A stretch of DNA of 64,000 nt. Origin: Dialister hominis (GTDB taxonomy: Bacteria; Bacillota; Negativicutes; Veillonellales; Dialisteraceae). The position numbers and the translations under genes are program-made. The notes beneath the pieces were generated by a model. It worked only from the letters and a program-made list of their open reading frames with translations. It ran no database searches and was not told the DNA's origin. This document shows, one piece after another, positions 8,136 to 16,790 of this stretch; the stretch's first letter is position 1, and the number at the start of each line of letters is the position of its first letter. The DNA lies in NCBI RefSeq assembly GCF_007164725.1, contig NZ_AP019697.1:1222001-1286000 (forward strand), given 5' to 3'.

Positions 8136-11100
8136 TTACTTGCTTACTGAAATTCCTTTTTTCGGTCTTTTGAAACCATGAATTCGTTCAATAACAACGA
8201 AGAGCATCGGTACAATGAAGATCTGGAATACAGTTGCAGAAAGCACGCCGAATACTACAGCAATACCCATTTCAGAACGGGAATTCGAACCTGCACCAGT
8301 CGAAAGTGCCAGCGGAATGTTGCCGAGGATGAATGCCAGGGAAGTCATCAGAATCGGGCGCAGACGAATCTGCGATGCTTCGATGGAAGCCTTCATGACA
8401 TCCATGCCATTATCAACACGGACTTTCGCGTACTCGACGATCAGGATGGCGTTCTTCGCAGCCAGCCCGATGATGGTCAAGAGACCGATCTGGAAGTAAA
8501 TGTCGTTATATACATGGAATGCCATGGCTGCCAGGCTCGCGCCAAAGAAACCAGTCGGTATCCCGAAGATGACCGTGAATGGAACCTTCCAGCTTTCATA
8601 GAGAGCTGCCAAAGACAGGAATACGAAGAGCATGCCGAGCGAGAGGGCATATACTGTCTTACCGCTCGCTTCACGTTCCTGGGCAGAGGATTCGACGAAT
8701 TCGAAGCCATAACCATTCGGAAGTACCTGATTGGCGGTTTCTTCGAGCGCATCGAGCGCCTGCCCGGAGGAGTATCCATCCTTCTGCTGCCCGCCGACCT
8801 TGACGGCCGGGAAGTTGTCGTAACGAGTGATGACGGAGATCGCATTGGATTTCTTCGGAGTGATAAAGGTGGAGATCGGCACCATATTGCCCTTATTGTC
8901 GCGAACCGTCAGGAACTTGTTGTCCCCCGGGTTCGTGCGGTACTGGGTATCCGCCTGCGCGACGACCTTGAAGTTACGGCCATAAATGGTGAAATCATTG
9001 ATCTGGACAGAGCCATAGTAGGCCTGAAGAGCGGTGAAGATATCCCCGACAGCCACACCATTTCGCTGTGCTTTTTCTCGGTCGATATCATAATTGTAGG
9101 ATGGTGTATCGCTTCGGAAAGTGGTGTAGGCCATCTGGATTTCCGGACGCTGGTTGGCTGCGCCGAGGAATTCTCCGACAACGCGCTGGAATTCTTCATC
9201 CGATGCACCGCTCTTGTTCATGATATAAAGGCTGAAGCCACCGGAGGCGCCAAGGCCTGGAATCGGAGGCGGATTCAGCGCCATCAGAGATACCTCCGGA
9301 TGGGTCGCCCCATATGCCATGGCTTTGCCCATAATGGCATTGATCTGTTCGTTTGGCGCTTTGCGTTCATCCCACGGTTTCAGTTTGATGAAGGAAAGAC
9401 CCGCATTTGGTTTCTGCCCGCCGGACAAAATATCAAAGCCGGTGACGCCCTGCGACTGTTCGATCGCCGGATCTTTTCCCATATAATCAAGGTAATCGTT
9501 GATCGCTGCATTCGTTCTGACATTGACAGAGCCTTCCGGCAAAGAGAATGCCGTGATGAAGAAGCCATTATCTTCCTGCGGAAGAAATGCTGTCGGAAGC
9601 TTGAAGAAAATACCGAAAGCTGCGACCGTGATGACGACAAGAACAAGGATCGGAGCAGCGATCGCATGTCCCATCTTCTGCAGGATCGCTCCGTAGATCT
9701 CTACCATACGATCGAAACCATCATTGAAGGTATCCCAAAATCGATCGAGGAAGTTTTTCCTATTCTGCTTCTTCGGCGGTTTCAGAAGACCGGCACAAAG
9801 AGCCGGAGTCAGAGACAGCGCGACGAAAGCAGAAATCAGGACAGAGACAGCGATGGTGAGAGCAAACTGTTTGTACAGGATACCCATGATCCCGCCCAGA
9901 AAAGCGACCGGTACGAAAACCGCAGCCAGAACGACCGCTACGCCGATAACCGGGCTCTGTACCTTCTGCATCGCAGCAACAGTCGCCTCTTTCGGGCCCA
10001 TGTTGTTATAGCGCATTTCATACTCGACGGCTTCTATGACGACGATCGCATCATCGACGACCAGCCCGATGGCCAAAACCATTGCGAAAAGCGTCAGGGT
10101 ATTGATGGTAAATCCGAGAAGCAGGAAGGAAGCAAAGGTACCAAAGAGCGATACCGGGACCGCAATCATCGGGATGAGCGTGGATCTCCAGTTCTGCAGG
10201 AAAATGTACACGATCAGTGCTACGATGAGAAGCGCTTCGACGAAGGTATGCATGACCTCCTTGATGGAGGCATAGATGAAGTCCGTGTTATCCGCGCAGA
10301 TGACATAGGTCATGTCATCTGGGAAGCTCTTCGCATCTTCTTTCAGCTTCTCCTTGATCGCCCCCAGAGTTTCGAGCGCATTCGCATCATCGGTCAGAGA
10401 GAAGGCGAGGATCGCCGACTCCTGTCCCGCCGCACGGGAAATGAAGCTGTAGTCCTTTGCACCAAGCTCGATACGGGCCACATCCTTCAGACGAAGCATG
10501 GAGCCGTCATCATTGGTACGAAGTACGATATCGCCGAATTCCTTCTCCGTCACAAGACGGCCCTTCGCCGTGATGATGTACTGGAAGGAGGCATTCTGAT
10601 CGACCGGAGCGCTGGAAATGTTACCGGCCGCGATCTGCTTATTCTGCGAAGAAACGGCAGAAATGACCTCGCTCGCAGTGATCTTGTTCTGCGACATCTT
10701 CGTCGGATCCATCCAGATGCGCATCGCGAAGTCAGAGCCGAATTCCTGTACGTTGCCGACGCCCTTGATGGACTTCAGCTCATCCAGGTAGTTCATGGAG
10801 AAATAGTTCTTCAGGAATACGTCATCATAAGTGCCATTCGGTGAGAGCAGGCCGACGACGAGTGCCATATCCCCCGAAGATTTCTTCGTGGAGACGCCGA
10901 TGGAACGGACTGTATCAGGAAGCCCTGCATCGGCAGCCGTGACACCATTCTGTACACGGATGGTCGCCATATCCGAGTCCGTCCCCGTCAGGAACTGGAC
11001 CGAGAGCGAATAGGAGCCATTCGAGTTCGATGTCGAAGACATATTATCAAAACCTTCGGCACCGACGACATTCTTTTCTATGACCTCGGCCACCGTCTGC

Positions 11101-11273
11101 GCTACGACTTCAGAGTCAGCGCCCGGATAGGTCGCATGGACAGAGACCTGAGGCGGCGTGATCTTCGGATAGCGGTCGATCGGCAGTGAGAAAATACAGA
11201 GTGCCCCGGCGATCGTGATGACAAGAGCCACGACGATAGCAAAGATAGGGCGTTTAATAAAGAAATTTGCCAT
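8136..11273 (-). CDS. RND multidrug efflux pump inner-membrane subunit (AcrB/HAE1 family)
   Basis: The protein has 1045 residues, full length for the HAE1 family of proton-driven drug exporters. It opens with MANFFIKRPIFAIVVALVITIAG, the first of about 12 helices. It has the proton-relay motif GLVVDDAIVVIEAVE in helix 4, two large periplasmic porter/docking domains and a second helix bundle ending ..RLRPILMTSLAFILG. GGGGAGGAG sits before the ATG at 11273, 11 bases after acrA. It would form the trimeric pump that captures drugs or amphiphiles in the periplasm. No TolC-type outer-membrane gene follows, so the channel must come from another locus. Confidence 0.95.
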   Translation of the reverse strand: MANFFIKRPIFAIVVALVITIAGALCIFSLPIDRYPKITPPQVSVHATYPGADSEVVAQTVAEVIEKNVVGAEGFDNMSSTSNSNGSYSLSVQFLTGTDSDMATIRVQNGVTAADAGLPDTVRSIGVSTKKSSGDMALVVGLLSPNGTYDDVFLKNYFSMNYLDELKSIKGVGNVQEFGSDFAMRIWMDPTKMSQNKITASEVISAVSSQNKQIAAGNISSAPVDQNASFQYIITAKGRLVTEKEFGDIVLRTNDDGSMLRLKDVARIELGAKDYSFISRAAGQESAILAFSLTDDANALETLGAIKEKLKEDAKSFPDDMTYVICADNTDFIYASIKEVMHTFVEALLIVALIVYIFLQNWRSTLIPMIAVPVSLFGTFASFLLLGFTINTLTLFAMVLAIGLVVDDAIVVIEAVEYEMRYNNMGPKEATVAAMQKVQSPVIGVAVVLAAVFVPVAFLGGIMGILYKQFALTIAVSVLISAFVALSLTPALCAGLLKPPKKQNRKNFLDRFWDTFNDGFDRMVEIYGAILQKMGHAIAAPILVLVVITVAAFGIFFKLPTAFLPQEDNGFFITAFSLPEGSVNVRTNAAINDYLDYMGKDPAIEQSQGVTGFDILSGGQKPNAGLSFIKLKPWDERKAPNEQINAIMGKAMAYGATHPEVSLMALNPPPIPGLGASGGFSLYIMNKSGASDEEFQRVVGEFLGAANQRPEIQMAYTTFRSDTPSYNYDIDREKAQRNGVAVGDIFTALQAYYGSVQINDFTIYGRNFKVVAQADTQYRTNPGDNKFLTVRDNKGNMVPISTFITPKKSNAISVITRYDNFPAVKVGGQQKDGYSSGQALDALEETANQVLPNGYGFEFVESSAQEREASGKTVYALSLGMLFVFLSLAALYESWKVPFTVIFGIPTGFFGASLAAMAFHVYNDIYFQIGLLTIIGLAAKNAILIVEYAKVRVDNGMDVMKASIEASQIRLRPILMTSLAFILGNIPLALSTGAGSNSRSEMGIAVVFGVLSATVFQIFIVPMLFVVIERIHGFKRPKKGISVSK

Positions 11274-11284
11274 AGCTCCTCCCC

Positions 11285-12469
11285 TTATTTCTTAGCATCT
11301 GTCGTGCCATGCTGCACAGAAGCGGCCTTGATCGCCGCCTGTTCCAAAGCCTCGCGCGTGGTTTCTTCCGGAGCGACTGCCTGTCCGACACGGACTTTAT
11401 TCTGGCCTTCGACGATGATCTCATCATTTTCATCGATGCCGCTTTCGATGATGGTATAGATGCCATAGGTCGCACCGAGCTTGACCGCCTTCTGCTGGAC
11501 CTTGCCATCGACGACGACATCGAGCATATCTCGGTTCAGGAGCTGTACGAGTGCCTTGGTCGGTACCAGGATACTGCCCTTGGCGATTTCTGCATCAGAA
11601 ACGACCGTCGCATACATCCCCGGTACGAGCAGGTTATCCGGATTTGCATATGCCGCCTTCATGGTCAGCTGCCCGCCGGTCAGCCCCGGATTGATCTGGA
11701 CGATCTTGCCGGTCTCCTGATAGATGGAGCCATCAGCAAGGCGAAGCTTCAGGGTATCCCCGAGCGTCTCCGTGCCACTCTTATTCTTGGTGAGCGAAAG
11801 GTATTCGCTCTCCGACATATCAAACTGAACATACAGCGGATCTGCCGAGGAAATCGTGACGAGAGGCGTCTGTCCTGCCGAAGCGAAAGTGCCGATATTC
11901 ACATCATCCATGGAGAGCGTCCCGGTGAAGGGAGCTGTCACGATGGTATCGGAGAGATTATCCGATGCGATCGCTGCCTGCGACTGGGCTGCTTCGACGA
12001 CGGCCTGATAGGACTCTGTCGCTGCCTTCTGCGCATCATAGGCCTGCCGAGAAATCGCCCCCGTCGCGATCAGCTGCTCATAGCGGGCGAGATCGCGCTT
12101 CGCATTTTCATAGGTAGCCGAAGCCTGCGCGACCTGCGCCTCTGCGGCTGCCAGAGAAGACGAATAAGTGCGCGTATCAAGGCGGAAGAGCGGCTGCCCT
12201 TCTGTGACATGGTCACCGCCTTTGACGTATTTTTCCATGACTGTACCGGATACTTTCGAGCGGACCGGCACCTCCTGCAATGCCATAATGGAGCCGGCAT
12301 ACTCTCTCTGGATCGGCGTGTCCGACTTGAACGGTTTGAAAGTCGTGACCTTCATCGCCTGCTGCTGCCCCTGCTGCTGTTTGGCCGACCCGCATCCGCC
12401 GGTCATCATGCCGGCGGAAAGCAAAAAGCCTGCCGCCATGGCAGCTGCCAAAAATTTTTTATACTTCAT
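11285..12469 (-). CDS. RND efflux periplasmic adaptor (AcrA/MFP family), lipoprotein
   Basis: The adaptor bridges the RND pump to an outer-membrane channel. It has a lipoprotein signal ending MMTGGCGS, a biotinyl-lipoyl-like segment (VPVRSKVSGTVMEKYVKGGDHVTEGQPLFRLD), an alpha-helical hairpin rich in Ala, Gln and Tyr (AAAEAQVAQASATYENAKRDLARYEQL), and beta-barrel/membrane-proximal parts. I chose ATG at 12469 (394 residues) because AAGGGGG lies 7 bases upstream and the next residues (MKYKKFLAAAMAAG) form the signal peptide. The ATG 30 bases further upstream gives no signal start. It is first in the pump operon. Confidence 0.94.
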   Translation of the reverse strand: MKYKKFLAAAMAAGFLLSAGMMTGGCGSAKQQQGQQQAMKVTTFKPFKSDTPIQREYAGSIMALQEVPVRSKVSGTVMEKYVKGGDHVTEGQPLFRLDTRTYSSSLAAAEAQVAQASATYENAKRDLARYEQLIATGAISRQAYDAQKAATESYQAVVEAAQSQAAIASDNLSDTIVTAPFTGTLSMDDVNIGTFASAGQTPLVTISSADPLYVQFDMSESEYLSLTKNKSGTETLGDTLKLRLADGSIYQETGKIVQINPGLTGGQLTMKAAYANPDNLLVPGMYATVVSDAEIAKGSILVPTKALVQLLNRDMLDVVVDGKVQQKAVKLGATYGIYTIIESGIDENDEIIVEGQNKVRVGQAVAPEETTREALEQAAIKAASVQHGTTDAKK

Positions 12470-12540
12470 ACTCTGCCCCCTTACACATACCACCTTCATC
12501 GTGCGGTACTGTAGAAATCGCTAGTAATCGAATATAGATT

Positions 12541-12569
12541 ATAATAGCAAAGAGTTGACTTTAAGTCAA
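12541..12569 (-). promoter_or_regulatory. acrAB promoter with a palindromic operator over the -35 box
   Basis: On the minus strand TTGACT (12564-12569) and TATTAT (12541-12546) are separated by exactly 17 bases. The -35 box is the first arm of the perfect 15-base palindrome TTGACTTAAAGTCAA (12555-12569). A repressor dimer bound there would block RNA polymerase. No regulator gene is adjacent. Confidence 0.65.
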
Positions 12570-12621
12570 GAAGAGGTTCGTTCAATTTTCGCAATCACCA
12601 GCCACCTCTGATCCCTGACTT

Positions 12622-13101
12622 CTATTTCACACTCACCCATTCCACCGGCACCTTCACGACAGCTTTGCGAAGCTGCCGGCTGCCACTTTCTCCCTGGCAG
12701 AGCGGGCGATGGAGGTCTTCGGGGAAGAATACGGCAAAACGGCCCTTCTTGAAATGAATTTTCGTTTCCGGATCTTTTCCTGCTTCATAAAAATAAAGGT
12801 CTCTGTCCGGATGACTTTCTATGCATTTCCCGGCATCAAAAATTGTCTCAATCCCGATCCATTCTTCTTTGCCTTCCACTTCATACTGAACATCAATAAA
12901 ATCCTTGTGCCCTTCAAGTTTCCTCTGAGCAGAAGGCTCCGTCGGTGAAGTCTCCACATTCATATTGCATCCTTTGATTTTATATTTTCCATCAGGAACG
13001 CCTGCAAAATCAAACTGGGAAGCTTCCTTGAGAACCTCGTAAATAAAATCAGGCATTTGGGCCTTGTACGCATCCAGATGTTTCATGTCTCCCATAATCA
13101 T
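12622..13101 (-). CDS. YhcH/YjgK/YiaL family protein (DUF386)
   Basis: This 159-residue cupin-like protein belongs to the YhcH/YjgK/YiaL family, which includes NanQ, a sialic-acid anomerase. Family features seen are the opening DMKHLDAYKAQMPDF, the central EGHKDFIDVQYEVEGKEEWIG, and the metal-site region FFPEDLHRPLCQ followed by RKAVVKVP. AAAGGAAAG lies about 10 bases before the ATG at 13101; an internal ATG four codons on would be too close to its own ribosome site. It is a lone gene with no nan or other sugar genes beside it, so its sugar is unknown. Confidence 0.88.
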   Translation of the reverse strand: MIMGDMKHLDAYKAQMPDFIYEVLKEASQFDFAGVPDGKYKIKGCNMNVETSPTEPSAQRKLEGHKDFIDVQYEVEGKEEWIGIETIFDAGKCIESHPDRDLYFYEAGKDPETKIHFKKGRFAVFFPEDLHRPLCQGESGSRQLRKAVVKVPVEWVSVK

Positions 13102-13155
13102 AATAATTCCACTTTCCTTTCCTACAGGTATCCCTTTAATAAAACAGCAGCTTCT

Positions 13156-13175
13156 ATTGAGGATTTGACCTCAAT
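13156..13175. promoter_or_regulatory. Palindrome upstream of the YhcH gene, candidate operator
   Basis: ATTGAGG and CCTCAAT form a 7-bp inverted repeat around a 6-base centre, 55 bases upstream of the YhcH start. On the minus strand a possible promoter (TTGATG, 15 bases, TAAAAT at 13189-13194) lies just before it, so the palindrome would cover the transcription start. Repressor binding is inferred. Confidence 0.4.
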
Positions 13176-13394
13176 TGCTCCCGCATTTATTTTATGATTC
13201 CCGAAAAGTCATCAAAAAAATAAATGTCTGAACACTTGCTAATGATTTATCTTAACACATTTTTTTACTCTGATGTAATAGCTTTCTTCCAATAAAAATT
13301 TTATTTCTCTTATATAAATATACGGCAAAAAGATGCCTAAAATATCCCGCTTGGTCCAAAGGATTGGAATCCTGAAAATGACATCATAAATTAT

Positions 13395-13423
13395 TTGACA
13401 CAGGGAATTGCCTATGATATAGT
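13395..13423 (+). promoter_or_regulatory. Promoter of the T-box methionine operon
   Basis: TTGACA (13395-13400), a 17-base spacer and TATAGT (13418-13423) form a near-consensus sigma-A promoter immediately before the T-box leader. Confidence 0.85.
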
Positions 13424-13435
13424 GCTAGTAATTAA

Positions 13436-13700
13436 AAATAAGCAATGAAGAGAAGAGTAGGCAGAAAAGACTATACCAGAAAGCTCCGGCAGATGGAAAG
13501 GAGCATAGGGATATTTGCTGAACATGGCCTCTGAGCTGGGATTGCTGAATAATGAAGCATCCCGGGTGTGCCCGATACAGCACTAAGGTATTAAGGCAAA
13601 AGCCGGCGTACCTGATGAGATTCATGCAGCGATGTATGGATAAACTTGGGTGGTAACACGAATCTTTCGTCCCTTTGGGGATGGAGGATTTTTTTATTGG
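13436..13700 (+). ncRNA. T-box riboswitch leader (methionine, candidate AUG specifier)
   Basis: The leader contains a stem I region with GAGAAGAGTAG at its base and an apical GATGGAAA loop region. The T-box sequence GGGTGGTAACACG is at 13648-13660. A 13-bp intrinsic terminator (13661-13673 with 13678-13690) ends in a T run. A candidate specifier is ATG at 13524-13526 within GAACATGGCC, matching the methionine genes downstream. Uncharged tRNA-Met would favour the antiterminator and switch the operon on. T-box identity is firm; the specifier is read by eye and was not folded. Confidence 0.88.
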
Positions 13701-13718
13701 TGTAGAAGGAGGTCTCCC

Positions 13719-14381
13719 ATGCCTTTCTATAATGGTACATTATTTCAAATCAATGAAAAGGAAATGCTCAGATATGCAGGAATGAATCCTTCTTCAAAGG
13801 ATTTTCCTCCCGAAGAAGTGAGTTCTGCGGTCAGAGAGGCGCTTGCCCTTGCAGAGCCCAGGGGAATCTGGCAGGTTCTTCCCTATGACAATAAAAACGG
13901 CATCATCTGCGGAGACTTCCCCATGAAGCTTGAAGGAAATGCCATCAAGCATCATCTTGCCAACTCTTCATCCGTTGCCGTCCTGGCAGTCACGGTCGGA
14001 GATGAGATTGAAAAACAGTCCGATGCTCATTTTAAAGCAGGTGAATATGTAAAAGGCCTTCTTTTAGATGCAGCAGCTACTACGTCTGTTGAACACCTGG
14101 CTGACCAGGTCGATGAACTTATCCAGAAAGAAGCTTCAAAGAATGGCGAGAAAACCGTCTGGCGCTTTTCACCAGGATACGGGGACTGGCCGATTTACCA
14201 GCAAAAGCAGTTCTGCCAGTTGATTCAGGCTGAAAAAATAGGAGTCTCCGTGACGGATCACTCCATGCTTTTCCCAAGAAAATCAGTTTCGGCCATCATC
14301 GGCCTTTCAGGCACGATCCAGAGGGATAAGCCCCCGAAGTGCTCCACATGCTCATTTCTAAACTGTCAATTCAGGCATTAA
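13719..14381 (+). CDS. Stand-alone B12-dependent methionine synthase activation-domain protein
   Basis: This 220-residue protein corresponds to the C-terminal AdoMet-binding activation domain of cobalamin-dependent methionine synthase, encoded as its own polypeptide. The signature regions are RFSPGYGDWPIYQQ, MLFPRKSVSAIIGLSG and a Cys-rich end KCSTCSFLNCQFRH. It should help reductively methylate inactive cob(II)alamin using AdoMet. GAAGGAGGT at 13705-13713 fixes the ATG at 13719; longer frames reach back into the T-box and are spurious. It lies 30 bases before the metH core gene, which lacks this domain. Confidence 0.9.
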   Translation: MPFYNGTLFQINEKEMLRYAGMNPSSKDFPPEEVSSAVREALALAEPRGIWQVLPYDNKNGIICGDFPMKLEGNAIKHHLANSSSVAVLAVTVGDEIEKQSDAHFKAGEYVKGLLLDAAATTSVEHLADQVDELIQKEASKNGEKTVWRFSPGYGDWPIYQQKQFCQLIQAEKIGVSVTDHSMLFPRKSVSAIIGLSGTIQRDKPPKCSTCSFLNCQFRH

Positions 14382-14411
14382 TCGTAATACAGGTATAAGG
14401 AGGGTTTCATT

Positions 14412-16790
14412 ATGGTATTTTTTGACGGCGGTATGGGGACGATGCTCCAGAAGTATGGATTATCAAATAGTGAATGTCCGGATTATCTCAACATCTCCCA
14501 TCCGGAAATTGTCCAGCGTATTCATAAAGAATATGAGGCAGCGGGATGCCAGTTCATTACAACAAACACATTTGGCTCTTCCCCGCTGAAGCTTGAGGAT
14601 TATGACCTTCAGGACAAGGTAGAAGTCATTACAGAAGCAGCCGTAAAGAATGCAAGAGAAGCATGCAGCAGCCGCGTTAAGATTGCAGGTGATATGGGAC
14701 CGACCGGACGTTTCTTAAGTCCTCTTGGCGATTTATCATTTGACGAGGCATGCGAAAACTACTACCGTCTTGCCAAAGCTCTTGCCAACGCCGGAGCCGA
14801 CTGCCTTATCATTGAAACCATCATAGATATTCAGGAAATGAAGGCCGCACTGATTGCCGCCAAAGCTGCGTCAAACCTTCCGGTCATCTGCCAGATGACG
14901 TATGCCGAAGACGGAAGAACCATTACAGGCACTCCTCCTAAAGCCGCTGCCATTCTTCTTGATTCCATGGGTGCTGATATCATTGGAGCCAACTGCTCGC
15001 TCGGGCCGGACAAACTCTTCAATGTTGCAAAGGAAATGATTGCCGCAACGAATAAGCCCATCATCATCCAGCCAAATGCAGGAATGCCCGTACTGGAAAA
15101 CGGAGAAACACTCTTCCCGCTTTCTGCTGAAGACTTTGCCAGAGAAACAGCAAAATTTGCTGATATCGGCGTATCTTATCTTGGCGGATGCTGCGGAACG
15201 ACACCGGAGCATCTTCATGCTTTAATCAAGGAACTTGAAAACAAACCAACTGTCACGCCTCCAAAGGTAAAGCCCTTTACTGCACTTACCTGCCGCACAG
15301 GCGTCGTCTATGTCGGTGATAATTACGCTCCCGTCAAGATTGGCGAAAGAATCAATCCGACAGGAAGAAAGACACTCCGGGAAGATATTCAGAAGGGAAG
15401 CTTCGTCTCCATTAAAAAGGAAGGGCTTGCTGAAGTGGCCGCCGGCGCTGACATTCTTGATGTAAATATGGGTGTCCCCGGAGTCGACCAGGCCGCCGCC
15501 ATGGAAACTGCCATATCCCAGCTTTCCATGCTCTGCCCCGTCCCTTTCTCCATCGACAGCACGGATCCTGTCGTCATAGAAAGAGCCCTTAAGGTATATC
15601 CCGGCCGCCCTCTGATCAATTCCGTCAATGCGGCTGAAGAAGAGGCACTCGAGAAGATCCTGAAGCTTGCCAAGCAATATGGCGCTGCCGTCCTCTGTCT
15701 TCCGCTTGAGAAAGGAAATCTTCCTGCCACTGCCGAAGAACGAGTCAGAATCATTCACAGAATTGTAGAAAAGGCGGATGAAATCGGACTCAGACGCGAA
15801 GACCTTCTTTTAGACCCGCTGGTCCTCACAGTAGGGTCAGGAGAAAAAGGTGCCAGCGAAACTCTCCGCACCATCCGATTATATAAGGAAGAATTCGGTT
15901 TCCCCTGTGTCATGGGGACAAGCAATGTTTCCTTCGGTCTTCCTTCCCGTCCGCGCATCAACGCCGCATTCCTCACCATGGCATTTGCCTGCGGCATGAA
16001 TGCCCCCATCATCAATCCTCTCGACCAGGGCATCAAGGATGCATTTATCAATGCAAAGCTCCTTCTTGGATTTGATAAAGGTGCTGCAAACTTCATCGCA
16101 GAAACCGCAAAGATGCCGGCGCCTGCCGAAAAGGCTGAAGCAAGCCAGGACCTTCCTCCCCTTGAACAGATCAAAGCTGCTGTAAAGAACGGCGAGAAGG
16201 AACAATCCGCCTCACTCATGAAGACGGCTTTAGATGCAGGCATCTCTTCGGAAACGATTATCAAGGAAGGGCTCACATCTGCCATGACTGAAATCGGTGA
16301 CGGATATGGCGCTGGAAAAGTATACCTTCCCCAGGTCATGATGGCGGCTGAAGCCATGCAGTCTGCCTTCAGTGAATTAAAGAAGCTTCTTCCTGATATC
16401 AAGTCAAAAGAAAAAGGAACCCTGGTTATCGGCACCGTTCAAGGCGATATCCACGATCTTGGAAAGAATATAGTAGCTGCTCTCATGGAAAACAGCGGTT
16501 ATAAAGTCATCGATTTGGGCAAGGACGTCAGTCCGGATGCATTTGTCAAAGCTGCAATCGAATACAAGGCCGATCTGGCAGGACTGTGCTCTTTGATGAC
16601 GACCACTCTTCCTGAACTGGAATCTACCGTCAAAAAGCTGAAGGAAGCTGTCCCCTCTGTCGATATTCTTGTCGGCGGAGCCGTAGTAACACAGGACTAT
16701 GCCAATGAAATCGGCGCCCCGAACTACTGCAAGGACGGAATTGCCGCTGTCCGCATCGCTGATCAGTTAATAGAAAAGAGGAATTCATAA
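14412..16790 (+). CDS. metH: Cobalamin-dependent methionine synthase core (no activation domain)
   Basis: The enzyme transfers methyl from methyl-tetrahydrofolate to homocysteine through cobalamin. At 792 residues it lacks the roughly 350-residue reactivation module of E. coli MetH (1227 residues). Domains in order: homocysteine binding (about 1-285, with zinc ligands in GANCS and GGCCGTTPEH near residue 258), pterin/methyl-THF binding (about 300-560, containing KIGERINPTGRK), then the B12 cap and B12-binding domain (about 580-792). The base-off motif DIHDLGKN is near residue 679. The missing module is the preceding gene. The stop overlaps the metF start (TAATG). Confidence 0.95.
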   Translation: MVFFDGGMGTMLQKYGLSNSECPDYLNISHPEIVQRIHKEYEAAGCQFITTNTFGSSPLKLEDYDLQDKVEVITEAAVKNAREACSSRVKIAGDMGPTGRFLSPLGDLSFDEACENYYRLAKALANAGADCLIIETIIDIQEMKAALIAAKAASNLPVICQMTYAEDGRTITGTPPKAAAILLDSMGADIIGANCSLGPDKLFNVAKEMIAATNKPIIIQPNAGMPVLENGETLFPLSAEDFARETAKFADIGVSYLGGCCGTTPEHLHALIKELENKPTVTPPKVKPFTALTCRTGVVYVGDNYAPVKIGERINPTGRKTLREDIQKGSFVSIKKEGLAEVAAGADILDVNMGVPGVDQAAAMETAISQLSMLCPVPFSIDSTDPVVIERALKVYPGRPLINSVNAAEEEALEKILKLAKQYGAAVLCLPLEKGNLPATAEERVRIIHRIVEKADEIGLRREDLLLDPLVLTVGSGEKGASETLRTIRLYKEEFGFPCVMGTSNVSFGLPSRPRINAAFLTMAFACGMNAPIINPLDQGIKDAFINAKLLLGFDKGAANFIAETAKMPAPAEKAEASQDLPPLEQIKAAVKNGEKEQSASLMKTALDAGISSETIIKEGLTSAMTEIGDGYGAGKVYLPQVMMAAEAMQSAFSELKKLLPDIKSKEKGTLVIGTVQGDIHDLGKNIVAALMENSGYKVIDLGKDVSPDAFVKAAIEYKADLAGLCSLMTTTLPELESTVKKLKEAVPSVDILVGGAVVTQDYANEIGAPNYCKDGIAAVRIADQLIEKRNS

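Noticed and set aside
8178-10844. Open frame of 888 codons on the plus strand antisense to acrB
   Set aside because: It lies wholly opposite an intact RND pump gene, its product is rich in Arg, Asp and His with no domain, and it has no ribosome site. It is a by-product of acrB codon use.
11309-12514. Open frame of 401 codons antisense to acrA
   Set aside because: Arg/Cys/His-rich nonsense opposite the adaptor gene, with no start signal.
13650-13718. Upstream extension of the methionine-synthase activation gene
   Set aside because: The extension runs through the T-box sequence and terminator; the strong ribosome site at 13705-13713 fits ATG 13719.
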